The notes under the pieces were generated by a model. It worked only from the letters and a program-made list of their open reading frames with translations. It had not been told where the DNA came from and did not search any database. 5,617 bases of DNA from Anaerolineae bacterium. Lineage in GTDB: Bacteria > Chloroflexota > Anaerolineae > UBA1429. The stretch's first letter is position 1; every line of letters starts with the position of its first letter. Both the position numbers and the translations under genes were made by a program. Location: positions 1 to 5,617 of the forward strand of contig SKLG01000212.1 of the NCBI GenBank assembly GCA_007123335.1, written 5' to 3'. This document shows, one piece after another, positions 1-5,101 of the stretch.

Positions 1-259
1 ACGACGCCTTGTCCTCTTGCTCGGTGTCCAGTTGCTCGTCCTCAACGACATCGGGCGCCCTGTCTCCGGGGTATGAGCTTTCTGCTTGAGAGGCCGGGGG
101 TTCAGAATCCAAAACCTCCTCACCGCAGCCCTCCCCCTCGACCGGCTGAGGATGCTCCTCAGGATACTGGCCCGTTCGCTCTTCAGGGAACATACCATCG
201 GCTTCGGGAACCGCCTTTTCGTCACGCTCCTCTTGCTCTTTTTGCCTATTCTCAGCCAT
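1..259 (-). CDS. Acidic hypothetical protein, N-terminal part (runs off left edge)
   Basis: I do not recognise this protein. The 86 visible codons are open to the window edge. The ATG at 259-257 follows AAAGGAG (273-267) by 7 nt, and an in-frame TAA 15 nt upstream rules out a longer start except the adjacent GTG at 262. The visible part is extremely acidic: 28 Asp/Glu against 7 Lys/Arg, with many Pro, Gln and Gly and few hydrophobic residues. It is therefore probably disordered and soluble, with no signal peptide or membrane segment. Its opening MAENRQKEQEERDEK resembles that of the upstream gene at 886-1314 (MTDNRTNDQERDK), including identical DNA blocks such as CAAGAG and CGTGAC. With the shared promoter and leader this suggests paralogy. 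Any folded domain lies beyond the window. That the frame is real is well supported; the function is unknown. Confidence 0.8.
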   Translation of the reverse strand, partial: MAENRQKEQEERDEKAVPEADGMFPEERTGQYPEEHPQPVEGEGCGEEVLDSEPPASQAESSYPGDRAPDVVEDEQLDTEQEDKAS

Positions 260-480
260 CACCGTTCTCCTTTAAACAAGCTCTTGGGGTGCTGGCGCTC
301 TCACGATGCACCCTGTGTGTTAACCATCGGCGAGCACTGCGCCCATCGCCTGATGAGGATGCCAAACGCACAAAGGAGGATCGCTATAGAGGGCATAGAA
401 AAAGAGACGTGAGTCGATGCAGGGCCATCCCTGGTGCGGAGGATGATGAGAAGAAGATAGGCGGATCGGACGCCTACTCT
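260..480 (-). promoter_or_regulatory. Long 5' leader A, candidate structured RNA, of the acidic gene at 1-259
   Basis: About 220 nt separate the inferred transcription start (near 480) from the ATG at 259, and no convincing ORF lies between. The 5' end matches leader B (1315-1563): the first 21 nt differ at only two positions, and similarity continues for roughly 85 nt. Visible hairpins on the minus strand are GGCG/CGCC (460-474), CAGGG/CCCTG with a 4-nt loop (420-433), GGCGA/TCGCC (329-350) and GGGTGC/GCACCC (287-313). The first three have counterparts in leader B. The leader also holds CTCCTTT (378-372), complementary to its own SD. Length, shared structure and the SD complement suggest post-transcriptional control, but no known riboswitch class was recognised. 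Confidence 0.55.
371..384 (-). promoter_or_regulatory. Anti-SD segment inside leader A
   Basis: On the minus strand this reads GCGATCCTCCTTTG. It can pair over 14 nt (two G.U pairs, 11 uninterrupted Watson-Crick pairs) with the SD region of the neighbouring gene at 1316-1329 (CGAAGGAGGATCGT). Its CTCCTTT core also pairs over 7 nt with the SD of its own gene at 267-273. A role in masking ribosome binding is inferred from complementarity alone. Confidence 0.35.
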
Positions 481-515
481 ATGTAAACTATAGTGCACCG
501 TCGGGTAGATGTCAA
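460..515 (-). repeat. Promoter-leader repeat, copy A
   Basis: This is one of two direct copies (other: 1543-1598). They share an exact 16-nt block (AGGCGTCCGATCCGCC on the minus strand, 475-460), the same 11-nt gap to the -10 box, an identical TATAGT, a 17-nt spacer and an identical TTGACA. The spacer sequences have diverged while the boxes have not, which suggests an old duplication under selection. Confidence 0.85.
487..515 (-). promoter_or_regulatory. Sigma-70-type promoter of leader A and the acidic gene
   Basis: On the minus strand TTGACA (515-510) is followed by a 17-nt spacer and TATAGT (492-487). This is a perfect -35 box and a five-of-six -10 box at optimal spacing. The expected start is near 480. 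The conserved 16-nt block begins about 5 nt into the transcript, so it acts as RNA or as a downstream operator. Confidence 0.8.
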
Positions 516-609
516 ATGACATGGTCAGATAGCATAACTTGCTCTCTTGCAGCGTCTGCCCGCTCCTTCTCCTCTTGCCGCCGCCATCATGCTGGCGACG
601 CGATGGAGG

Positions 610-650
610 AATAGAGAAAGGGCCACCGATGCGGGTGCACCTGTGGCCCT
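610..650 (-). terminator. Rho-independent terminator-like hairpin after the 14-codon ORF
   Basis: On the minus strand AGGGCCAC (650-643) and GTGGCCCT (626-619) form a perfect 8-bp GC-rich stem with a 16-nt loop, followed by TTCTCTATT (618-610). The T-rich tail lies only on the minus-strand side, which sets the direction. The loop contains the palindrome GGTGCACC (634-641). It would end transcripts from 886-1314 and from the small unit at 692-793, and insulate them from the next promoter at 487-515. Confidence 0.65.
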
Positions 651-691
651 AAAAGCACTATCCGACCTGGCAACTACTGATTCCACCAAAC

Positions 692-736
692 TTACCATCC
701 CGGTCCCCAGGTGCGCCCAAAGCGAACAAGATTCAT
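692..736 (-). CDS. 14-aa peptide ORF (MNLVRFGRTWGPGW) with a very strong SD
   Basis: This ORF is too short for standard gene finders. The ATG at 736-734 follows AAAGGAGGTG by about 5 nt, the strongest SD in the window, and TAA at 694-692 ends it after 14 codons. A candidate promoter (765-793) lies just upstream, giving a leader of about 22 nt, and a terminator hairpin (610-650) lies about 40 nt downstream. Together they make a compact unit of about 150 nt. The peptide has one Lys/Arg-type cluster (R5, R8), two Trp and a Gly-Pro-Gly, and no obvious membrane helix. It could be a real microprotein, a regulatory leader peptide, or the relic start of a decayed gene. No family was recognised. Confidence 0.4.
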   Translation of the reverse strand: MNLVRFGRTWGPGW

Positions 737-764
737 AGGTGCACCTCCTTTGTGTGGGGAACTC

Positions 765-793
765 GGTATGCCTCGTTGCGCTATGCATGTCAA
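765..793 (-). promoter_or_regulatory. Candidate promoter of the 14-codon ORF
   Basis: On the minus strand a perfect TTGACA (793-788) lies 17 nt from CATACC (770-765), which matches TATAAT at only three positions. The spacing is ideal and the predicted start (near 758) falls just before the strong SD. The weak -10 box suggests low activity, need for an activator, or chance. Confidence 0.4.
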
Positions 794-839
794 ACAGGCA
801 AAGGGATATCGGAGACGCCGTTTGGCCACGTATCTTCAG

Positions 840-862
840 GGGCAATGTCTCACACGTTGCCC
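840..862 (-). other. Stem-loop just downstream of the 142-aa gene
   Basis: On the minus strand GGGCAA (862-857) and TTGCCC (845-840) form a 6-bp stem with an 11-nt loop, starting about 24 nt after the stop codon at 886. There is no T tract after it, so it is not a standard terminator. It may protect the 3' end or be incidental. Confidence 0.25.
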
Positions 863-885
863 ATCGCTAATTGACGGTGCTGACG

Positions 886-1314
886 CTACTGCCTCGATAG
901 AGCCTGGGCCACGGCCATGGCACAATCAGGATCCATCGGATCGTCAGATATCCTGGCCATCTCGCCCTTTTGAACCAGCCGCAGCGCCGGCTCGCGCACC
1001 GTTTCTGCACCAATGCCCAGGATGCCGCCCTCCTTGCGCACGTTATAGAAGGTCACCGTATCTCCATCGAACTCTACATCGTGCTCATTATCGGTGCTGA
1101 GCCTGGCGGACACCACGGTGTAGAACTGCTTCATGTTGCCGCGATTGGCCCAACTGGTGATATATACCAGAGCTTCATCGACGGTTTCGATGGTCTTGGT
1201 TTGCTCTTCCGCTTCCAGATCCTCATCGCCGGGCGTCAGGTCCTCTACAATAGAGTCTTCCCCGAACGGTGAGATCTTGTCACGCTCTTGGTCGTTCGTT
1301 CTGTTGTCGGTCAT
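886..1314 (-). CDS. Hypothetical protein, 142 aa, acidic N-terminus
   Basis: I do not recognise the family. The ATG at 1314-1312 follows a near-consensus AAGGAGG (1327-1321), which fixes the start although the frame stays open far upstream. Residues 1-47 are strongly acidic (17 Asp/Glu, 4 Lys/Arg) and probably disordered. Residues 48-142 look folded, with alternating hydrophobic positions, a Trp at 55, a beta-like stretch DTVTFYNV (85-92), a glycine-rich turn GGILGIG (96-102), and a C-terminal acidic loop plus helix. No signal peptide or transmembrane segment is visible, so it is probably cytosolic. It has its own promoter (1570-1598) and a 250-nt leader, and it lies 222 nt from the terminator of the upstream operon, so it is independently transcribed. 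The N-terminus resembles that of the next gene downstream (1-259), suggesting paralogues. Coding is likely; the role is unknown. Confidence 0.8.
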   Translation of the reverse strand: MTDNRTNDQERDKISPFGEDSIVEDLTPGDEDLEAEEQTKTIETVDEALVYITSWANRGNMKQFYTVVSARLSTDNEHDVEFDGDTVTFYNVRKEGGILGIGAETVREPALRLVQKGEMARISDDPMDPDCAMAVAQALSRQ

Positions 1315-1563
1315 CACGATCCTCCTTCGAACTCGTTCGCCGTGGATTTTAGGGCGTCCAGAGCCTTGCCTTGGCTTGCCCCGTGTTTTGGCCACTATGC
1401 CAAAGTCGGCGAATGGTGCGTCCACCGCCGAGATCGCATGCTGAGAACGCTGAGCGCAAGAGGGGGAGTGGGATGCGAATGATGCAAAGAACGATGTAGA
1501 TGGATGCGGGCAGTCCCCGGCGTACACTTTTAGACAACGATGGGCGGATCGGACGCCTATTCT
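1315..1563 (-). promoter_or_regulatory. Long 5' leader B, candidate structured RNA, of the 142-aa gene
   Basis: About 250 nt lie between the inferred start (near 1563) and the ATG at 1314. Its 5' end is the same element as leader A. It has hairpins GGCG/CGCC (1543-1557), CGGG/CCCG (1507-1519) and GGCGG/TCGCC (1408-1429). The last is 22 nt long in both leaders, shares a TGGrCGCA loop, and changes one A-U pair to G.U. The SD at 1321-1327 can pair with leader A. The frame of the gene happens to be open through this leader, but without start or SD support I treat it as untranslated. Confidence 0.55.
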
Positions 1564-1598
1564 AAATGAACTATAACGCATGGCCCGATGGCTGTCAA
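1543..1598 (-). repeat. Promoter-leader repeat, copy B
   Basis: This is the second copy of the element at 460-515, in the same orientation about 1.08 kb away. The 16-nt block is exact (1558-1543), as are the 11-nt gap, the -10 box, the 17-nt spacer length and the -35 box. Confidence 0.85.
1570..1598 (-). promoter_or_regulatory. Sigma-70-type promoter of leader B and the 142-aa gene
   Basis: On the minus strand TTGACA (1598-1593) is followed by a 17-nt spacer and TATAGT (1575-1570), a near-consensus strong promoter. It starts only about 10 nt after the T-rich tail of the preceding operon's terminator, so this gene is cleanly separated from the oxidoreductase operon. Confidence 0.8.
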
Positions 1599-1607
1599 GT
1601 GACCCTT

Positions 1608-1651
1608 GAAACAAAACTCGGTTGCTGGGCACCCAAGGGGTACCCAGCAAC
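1608..1651 (-). terminator. Rho-independent terminator of the two-gene oxidoreductase operon
   Basis: On the minus strand GTTGCTGGG (1651-1643) pairs with CCCAGCAAC (1629-1621). Inner pairs extend the stem to about 14 bp with one G.U and a 3-nt loop. The tail CGAGTTTTGTTTC (1620-1608) is T-rich. The hairpin starts 15 nt after the stop codon at 1666, and the T tract on the minus-strand side only sets the direction. Confidence 0.85.
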
Positions 1652-1665
1652 GTAGCGTCCGTAGC

Positions 1666-2757
1666 TCAACGCGACCCCGTCGACCAGGGTTGATCCTCGC
1701 TGGTCAGCTCCTCACCCGACTCGACAGCCTGGGACATGAGCAGGCTCAGCATATGATCTTGGCAGGCCTCGGCCAGAGGATAGGGCGGGTCGCCTCCCTG
1801 GACATATTCGGCCATCTTTTGCAGGGACGTGGCCACGGCGATCTCGTCGTCGACGAGCCGCCCCGGCGCCACCGGGTTCCGGTAGAGCCAGCGTTCGCCG
1901 GCGGTGATGCCCTGCAGATAATAGCCCTCCAGGTTGCCGTTGGGGCCGGCCTCCTCGCGGTGCAGGGTCAACGTCAGCGGCTCGTCGTAGCGGCGCAACA
2001 CCCGAGCCTGGTGATCGATGATCTCGCCGCGCTCGCCACGGATCAGCACCCGCTCGTTGCGAATCCAGGAGAAATACTGGTCCCCGCAAAAGTCAAAGAC
2101 GCCAAACCGATCGCCCCAATCGAGCCAGGCGATGGTCTGTTCCGAGGCCTTGATCCGCTCCGTCGTCGGCGGTCCGCTGCGATTGGGGCCATCGACCAGC
2201 GGCGTGACCACCTTGCGCGCGCGGATGCGCACCGGTTCGTAGCCGATGCCCAGGTAGTGGCGGATCAAGCTCATACCGTGATAGCCGTGGGCCGCCGAGA
2301 CCTGCGCCTGCGACACCGCGCCCAGGAGCCCCGTCTCGATGAGCGCCAACCGCGCGGCGTGATGGGGCTGATAGATGTACTGCTCGGCCACCTGCACCGG
2401 CGCCCCCTGGCACGCCTGCCATAGCGCCAACATCGCGGGCAGGTCGGGGGCCGGCGGCGTCTCGGAGAGGACGGGCAGCCCCCGCTCGACCAGCTCGCGC
2501 ACGAGCCCCGGGTTCGCCGCCCAGCTCACGCTGGTGACCACAAAGGAGGGCCGGCAGGTGGCCAGCAGCGCATCGAGGGTGCGATGGGTGGGCACGCCGA
2601 ATTGCTGCTCCAGGCGTGCGCCGGCATGGCCGTCGCGCACCACCATGCCGACGACAGCAAACCGTTCGGGCAGAGCGCGGGCGATGCGCAGATAGAACTC
2701 GGCGCGCCAGCCTCCGCCAACAATGGCAAAACGCACGGGCTCAGAGTTGTCGGCCAT
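1666..2757 (-). CDS. Gfo/Idh/MocA-family oxidoreductase, divergent, lacking the EKP lysine (363 aa)
   Basis: Members of this family use NAD(P) to oxidise or reduce sugars, inositols and related cyclic or polyol substrates in the cytosol. The N-terminal Rossmann domain starts with VRFAIVGGGWRAEFY (8-22), a glycine-rich dinucleotide loop, and runs to about residue 125. The C-terminal alpha/beta domain follows. Length is normal for the family. The usual EKP motif reads SETPPAP (98-104), so Thr100 stands where the catalytic Lys is expected, and the usual GxHxxD region is replaced by HGYHGMSLIRHYLG (157-170). It may act on an unusual substrate, reduce by another mechanism, or serve as a partner of its neighbour. 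The ATG at 2757 overlaps the upstream gene by 17 bp and follows AAGGAGGT, so translation is probably coupled. It is the last gene of the operon. Confidence 0.85.
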   Translation of the reverse strand: MADNSEPVRFAIVGGGWRAEFYLRIARALPERFAVVGMVVRDGHAGARLEQQFGVPTHRTLDALLATCRPSFVVTSVSWAANPGLVRELVERGLPVLSETPPAPDLPAMLALWQACQGAPVQVAEQYIYQPHHAARLALIETGLLGAVSQAQVSAAHGYHGMSLIRHYLGIGYEPVRIRARKVVTPLVDGPNRSGPPTTERIKASEQTIAWLDWGDRFGVFDFCGDQYFSWIRNERVLIRGERGEIIDHQARVLRRYDEPLTLTLHREEAGPNGNLEGYYLQGITAGERWLYRNPVAPGRLVDDEIAVATSLQKMAEYVQGGDPPYPLAEACQDHMLSLLMSQAVESGEELTSEDQPWSTGSR

Positions 2758-3799
2758 TGCGACCTCCTTGTCCACGATAGGGTTGTCCAGGATTCCAGTC
2801 CGGGGGCTCAGGCGGCTGAAAATCGGCCAGCGGCAGCTCGACCTTGCAACGGTGTCGCGCCGACAGATAGGCGCCCTCACATAGCTCCAGGGCGACCAAA
2901 GAAGCGCGCGGCAGCGTATAGTCGGGCGCACCGCCATCGATCTGCACGGCGAGGTCCTCCAGATAGCGCTGATGGGCGGATTGGGGATAGGGCTCGACCT
3001 CAAAGAGCTCACCGTGGGGATGGGCTGCATTCAGCAGGCGGTAGGCGCTCTCCCAGGCCCAGAACTCGATGACGCCGAGCGTGCCCACCAGCCGAAAGAG
3101 CACGCCCTTATTCGGGCGGCGGATGAGCACCTCGTCGCCGGTGTGCATCACACAGCGCACCCCCGAGGCGGTCTGCACATAGGTGATGCCGGTGGTCTCG
3201 ACCTCCAGACCATCGCGGTAGGTCTGGGTGGAGGATTCGACGGCGGCCATCACCCAAGCCATGGGATCACTGCCGCTCAAAGCGACGAAATAATCCAGCC
3301 AGTGGATGCCGGCGTTCATAATGTCCCAGCGGCCACACTCGATCTCTACCAGCTCCAGATCGCCGATCGCGCCGCCGCGCACGCGGTCGAGGATCTGCTC
3401 CGCGTGCCGGGCCTTGAGCAGGCCGTGGGGCACCACCACGGGCAGGCCGGCGGCGGCGATGGCCTCTAGGATCTCGCCGCCCTGATGGGCCAGGTGGGCC
3501 AGAGGCTTTTCGCAGAGGATGCCCTTGGGGCCGGTGGCCAGGGCATCGAGGACCACATCGCGGTGCGACGGCGGCCAGGTGGAGACACAGACCACGTCGC
3601 TGGGCTGTTCGGCCAAGAGTTCCTGATGACTGGCATAGAGGGCGATGCCGGGATAGCGCTCGGCCAGCCCCTGGCGCGCCGTCTCGCTGATATCGGCGGC
3701 GGCGATCAGCCGGTAGCGGTCCGAGGCGACCAGAGCGTTCAAGCTCAGCCGCCCTCCCGAACCACCCCCAATCACCGACGCGGTATAGATCTCGGGCAT
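2741..3799 (-). CDS. Gfo/Idh/MocA-family NAD(P)-dependent oxidoreductase (352 aa)
   Basis: This is a probable cytosolic sugar or polyol dehydrogenase. The Rossmann domain opens with ASVIGGGSGGRLSLNAL (7-23), containing the dinucleotide-binding glycines. A second strand ends in AAADIS (33-38), where the Asp suggests NAD preference. The family signature CEKPLAH (96-102) provides the conserved Lys98. The C-terminal substrate domain includes NAGIHWLDYF (162-171), with His166 and Asp169 in the usual catalytic region. Length is typical. The ATG at 3799 follows AAGGAGGT with 6-7 nt spacing; the out-of-frame ATG at 3803 is too close to the SD. It is first in a two-gene operon, overlapping the second oxidoreductase by 17 bp, and has its own promoter at 3846-3875. 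Family assignment is firm; the substrate is unknown. Confidence 0.92.
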   Translation of the reverse strand: MPEIYTASVIGGGSGGRLSLNALVASDRYRLIAAADISETARQGLAERYPGIALYASHQELLAEQPSDVVCVSTWPPSHRDVVLDALATGPKGILCEKPLAHLAHQGGEILEAIAAAGLPVVVPHGLLKARHAEQILDRVRGGAIGDLELVEIECGRWDIMNAGIHWLDYFVALSGSDPMAWVMAAVESSTQTYRDGLEVETTGITYVQTASGVRCVMHTGDEVLIRRPNKGVLFRLVGTLGVIEFWAWESAYRLLNAAHPHGELFEVEPYPQSAHQRYLEDLAVQIDGGAPDYTLPRASLVALELCEGAYLSARHRCKVELPLADFQPPEPPDWNPGQPYRGQGGRNGRQL

Positions 3800-3845
3800 G
3801 CATGTACCTCCTTATGGACGCTCAACTCCCACGGAAGATAGGTCC

Positions 3846-3875
3846 AGTATGGAGTCTTGAGCCACAGACTGTCAA
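3846..3875 (-). promoter_or_regulatory. Promoter of the oxidoreductase operon
   Basis: On the minus strand a perfect TTGACA (3875-3870) is followed by an 18-nt spacer and CATACT (3851-3846). The start near 3839 would give a leader of about 40 nt before the ATG at 3799, with the SD at 3806-3812. It faces away from the plus-strand promoter at 3966-3995. Confidence 0.7.
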
Positions 3876-3887
3876 GCACCCGTCAGG

Positions 3888-3917
3888 GCGCTCCGACGGC
3901 GCCTCCCCTGGGAGCGC
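3888..3917. other. Inverted repeat between divergent promoters, possible operator
   Basis: GCGCTCC (3888-3894) and GGAGCGC (3911-3917) are perfect 7-bp arms 16 bp apart, which spaces the arm centres about 23 bp, close to two helical turns. They lie just upstream of the minus-strand -35 box and between the two promoters. A binding site for a regulator of both operons is plausible. A chance GC-rich dyad is the alternative. Confidence 0.35.
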
Positions 3918-3965
3918 GAGCGTCCACGCGCGCACCTTTTCTGGGCCAAAGCTCTGTCTTTGCGG

Positions 3966-3995
3966 TTGCATCCATCTGCAACCCTGCGCTATACT
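3966..3995 (+). promoter_or_regulatory. Promoter of the serine hydrolase and URO-D-like operon
   Basis: TTGCAT (3966-3971) is followed by an 18-nt spacer and TATACT (3990-3995). The -10 box is good and the -35 box moderate. The expected start is near 4002, about 38 nt before the ATG at 4040, with GGAG at 4028-4031. The promoter lies after the longer possible start at 3857, which supports 4040. Confidence 0.65.
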
Positions 3996-4039
3996 CTGGC
4001 GCAACTGCCGCTGTTCTATTATTCGACGGAGAGAGACGC

Positions 4040-5074
4040 ATGGCCGATAGCAACAACATCGCCTTCCCCGGCGTCGAATGGTCCCCGGCGCCGCCGGAAG
4101 AGCTGGACCTTGATCCCCTTGCCCTGGATGACTTGACCCGCTGGCTCGACGACCGCCGCGCGGATCGGCCCTATCGCCTGCTCGTCGTGCGCCGTGGGCG
4201 GCTGGCGCTGGAGCTGAATCGCGGGATCGCCGCCGAGACCCGGCGCAATCTCGCCTCGGCGGCGAAATCGGTGTATTCCTGCGTACTGGGCATCGCCATC
4301 GCCGAGGGCAAGCTGCCCTCCGCCGACGCCAGGGTCATCGACTACTATCCCGAGATGATGGATGTGCCCGAGGGCACCGGCCCCAAGCCCGGGCGCCATG
4401 CCTTCCCCAAGGATGCCGATATCACCTTCCGGCAGCTCATCTCCAACACCTCGGGCTATATGAAGCCCGGCGAGCCGCCCGGCACCGTGTTCCACTATCA
4501 GACCTTTGGCATGAACATCCTCACCCACGCCCTGGGGGCCCTCTATGGCGTGTACGATACCGCCGACCCTGAGGGCTCGCCGGGGTTCGGGGCGCTCATC
4601 GACCGCGCCATCAAGGCGCCGATCGGCGGCTCCTGGAGCTACACCACCACCAACTTTGACCACGGATCCGAGGCGCGGACGGCCATCTTTGGCAACTATT
4701 GTCAGATGCAGATCACCGCTCGCGACATGGCTCGCCTGGGGCTGTTATGGCTGGCAAACGGACGTTGGGGCGATGCCCAGGTGGTGCCCGAGGGTTGGCT
4801 GCGCGAGGCCACCCACGTCGCGCCGGTCATTGTCGCCCACTGCGCCCCGGAGGATTGGGCTTACGGCTATGGCTTTTGGTCCAACGAGTACAGTCTGCTC
4901 TGGCCCGAGCTGCCCGCCGAGAGCTTTGCCGCCTCGGGCGCCGGCCAGCAGCTCCTCTGGGTGTGCCCCGCCAAGGAGCTGGTGGTGGTGCAGGGGCCGG
5001 GCATCTATAGCGACATGAAGGATGACGACTGCCGCCATGTGCTGCGCACCGTGTACGAGGCCGCGCGCGACTGA
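4040..5074 (+). CDS. Beta-lactamase-fold serine hydrolase (class C/PBP-like), 344 aa, cytosolic
   Basis: The protein belongs to the serine beta-lactamase/penicillin-binding-protein-like superfamily, whose environmental members are often esterases, amidases or peptidases rather than antibiotic-resistance enzymes. Strand-forming RLLVVRRGRLALEL (46-59) precedes the SxxK catalytic motif SAAK (Ser73, Lys76). ITFRQLISNTSGY (128-140) is the typical LLxxTSG region. The expected YxN motif reads YQT (Tyr153 in FHYQTFGMNIL), and the third motif is ASGAGQQ (298-304) in place of KTG/HxG. No signal peptide is seen, so it probably acts in the cytosol. The ATG at 4040 is chosen for GGAG at 4028-4031 and for the promoter at 3966-3995; the frame is open further up to 3857. 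It is first in an operon with the next gene and diverges from the oxidoreductases, which suggests hydrolysis of an ester, lactone or amide in the same pathway. Confidence 0.88.
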   Translation: MADSNNIAFPGVEWSPAPPEELDLDPLALDDLTRWLDDRRADRPYRLLVVRRGRLALELNRGIAAETRRNLASAAKSVYSCVLGIAIAEGKLPSADARVIDYYPEMMDVPEGTGPKPGRHAFPKDADITFRQLISNTSGYMKPGEPPGTVFHYQTFGMNILTHALGALYGVYDTADPEGSPGFGALIDRAIKAPIGGSWSYTTTNFDHGSEARTAIFGNYCQMQITARDMARLGLLWLANGRWGDAQVVPEGWLREATHVAPVIVAHCAPEDWAYGYGFWSNEYSLLWPELPAESFAASGAGQQLLWVCPAKELVVVQGPGIYSDMKDDDCRHVLRTVYEAARD

Positions 5075-5101
5075 CCATCGAGGGAAAGGATAGGTGTGAG
5101 G

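Noticed and set aside
373..383. AAGGAGGATCG on the plus strand as an SD for a plus-strand gene
   Set aside because: No start codon follows at usable distance and no coding frame begins there. It is better explained as the complement of an SD within leader A.
73..486. Plus-strand frames opposite the acidic gene and leader A
   Set aside because: They lack SDs, read as Pro/Arg/His-rich antisense sequence, and oppose a well-supported minus-strand gene and promoter.
578..600. CGCCA/TGGCG dyad (582-596) upstream of promoter A as an operator
   Set aside because: The arms are only 5 bp, imperfectly extended, and there is no matching dyad upstream of promoter B.
525..845. 106-codon minus-strand frame starting with TTG
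   Set aside because: It has no SD, an irregular composition rich in Ser, Arg and Cys, and it runs through the terminator hairpin at 610-650 and over the better-supported 14-codon ORF.
1315..1650. N-terminal extension of the 142-aa protein by about 112 residues
   Set aside because: The frame is open, but it runs across the promoter and the terminator hairpin, has no SD at its far start, and reads as Ser/Arg/His-rich non-protein-like sequence. The AAGGAGG before the ATG at 1314 is decisive.
1606..2424. 272-codon plus-strand frame opposite the second oxidoreductase
   Set aside because: It is an antisense shadow of a GC-rich gene, with no SD and composition dominated by His, Arg, Ala and Leu.
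3857..4039. Longer start for the serine hydrolase
   Set aside because: The added 61 residues would be encoded upstream of and across the promoter at 3966-3995 and have no SD, while ATG 4040 has one.
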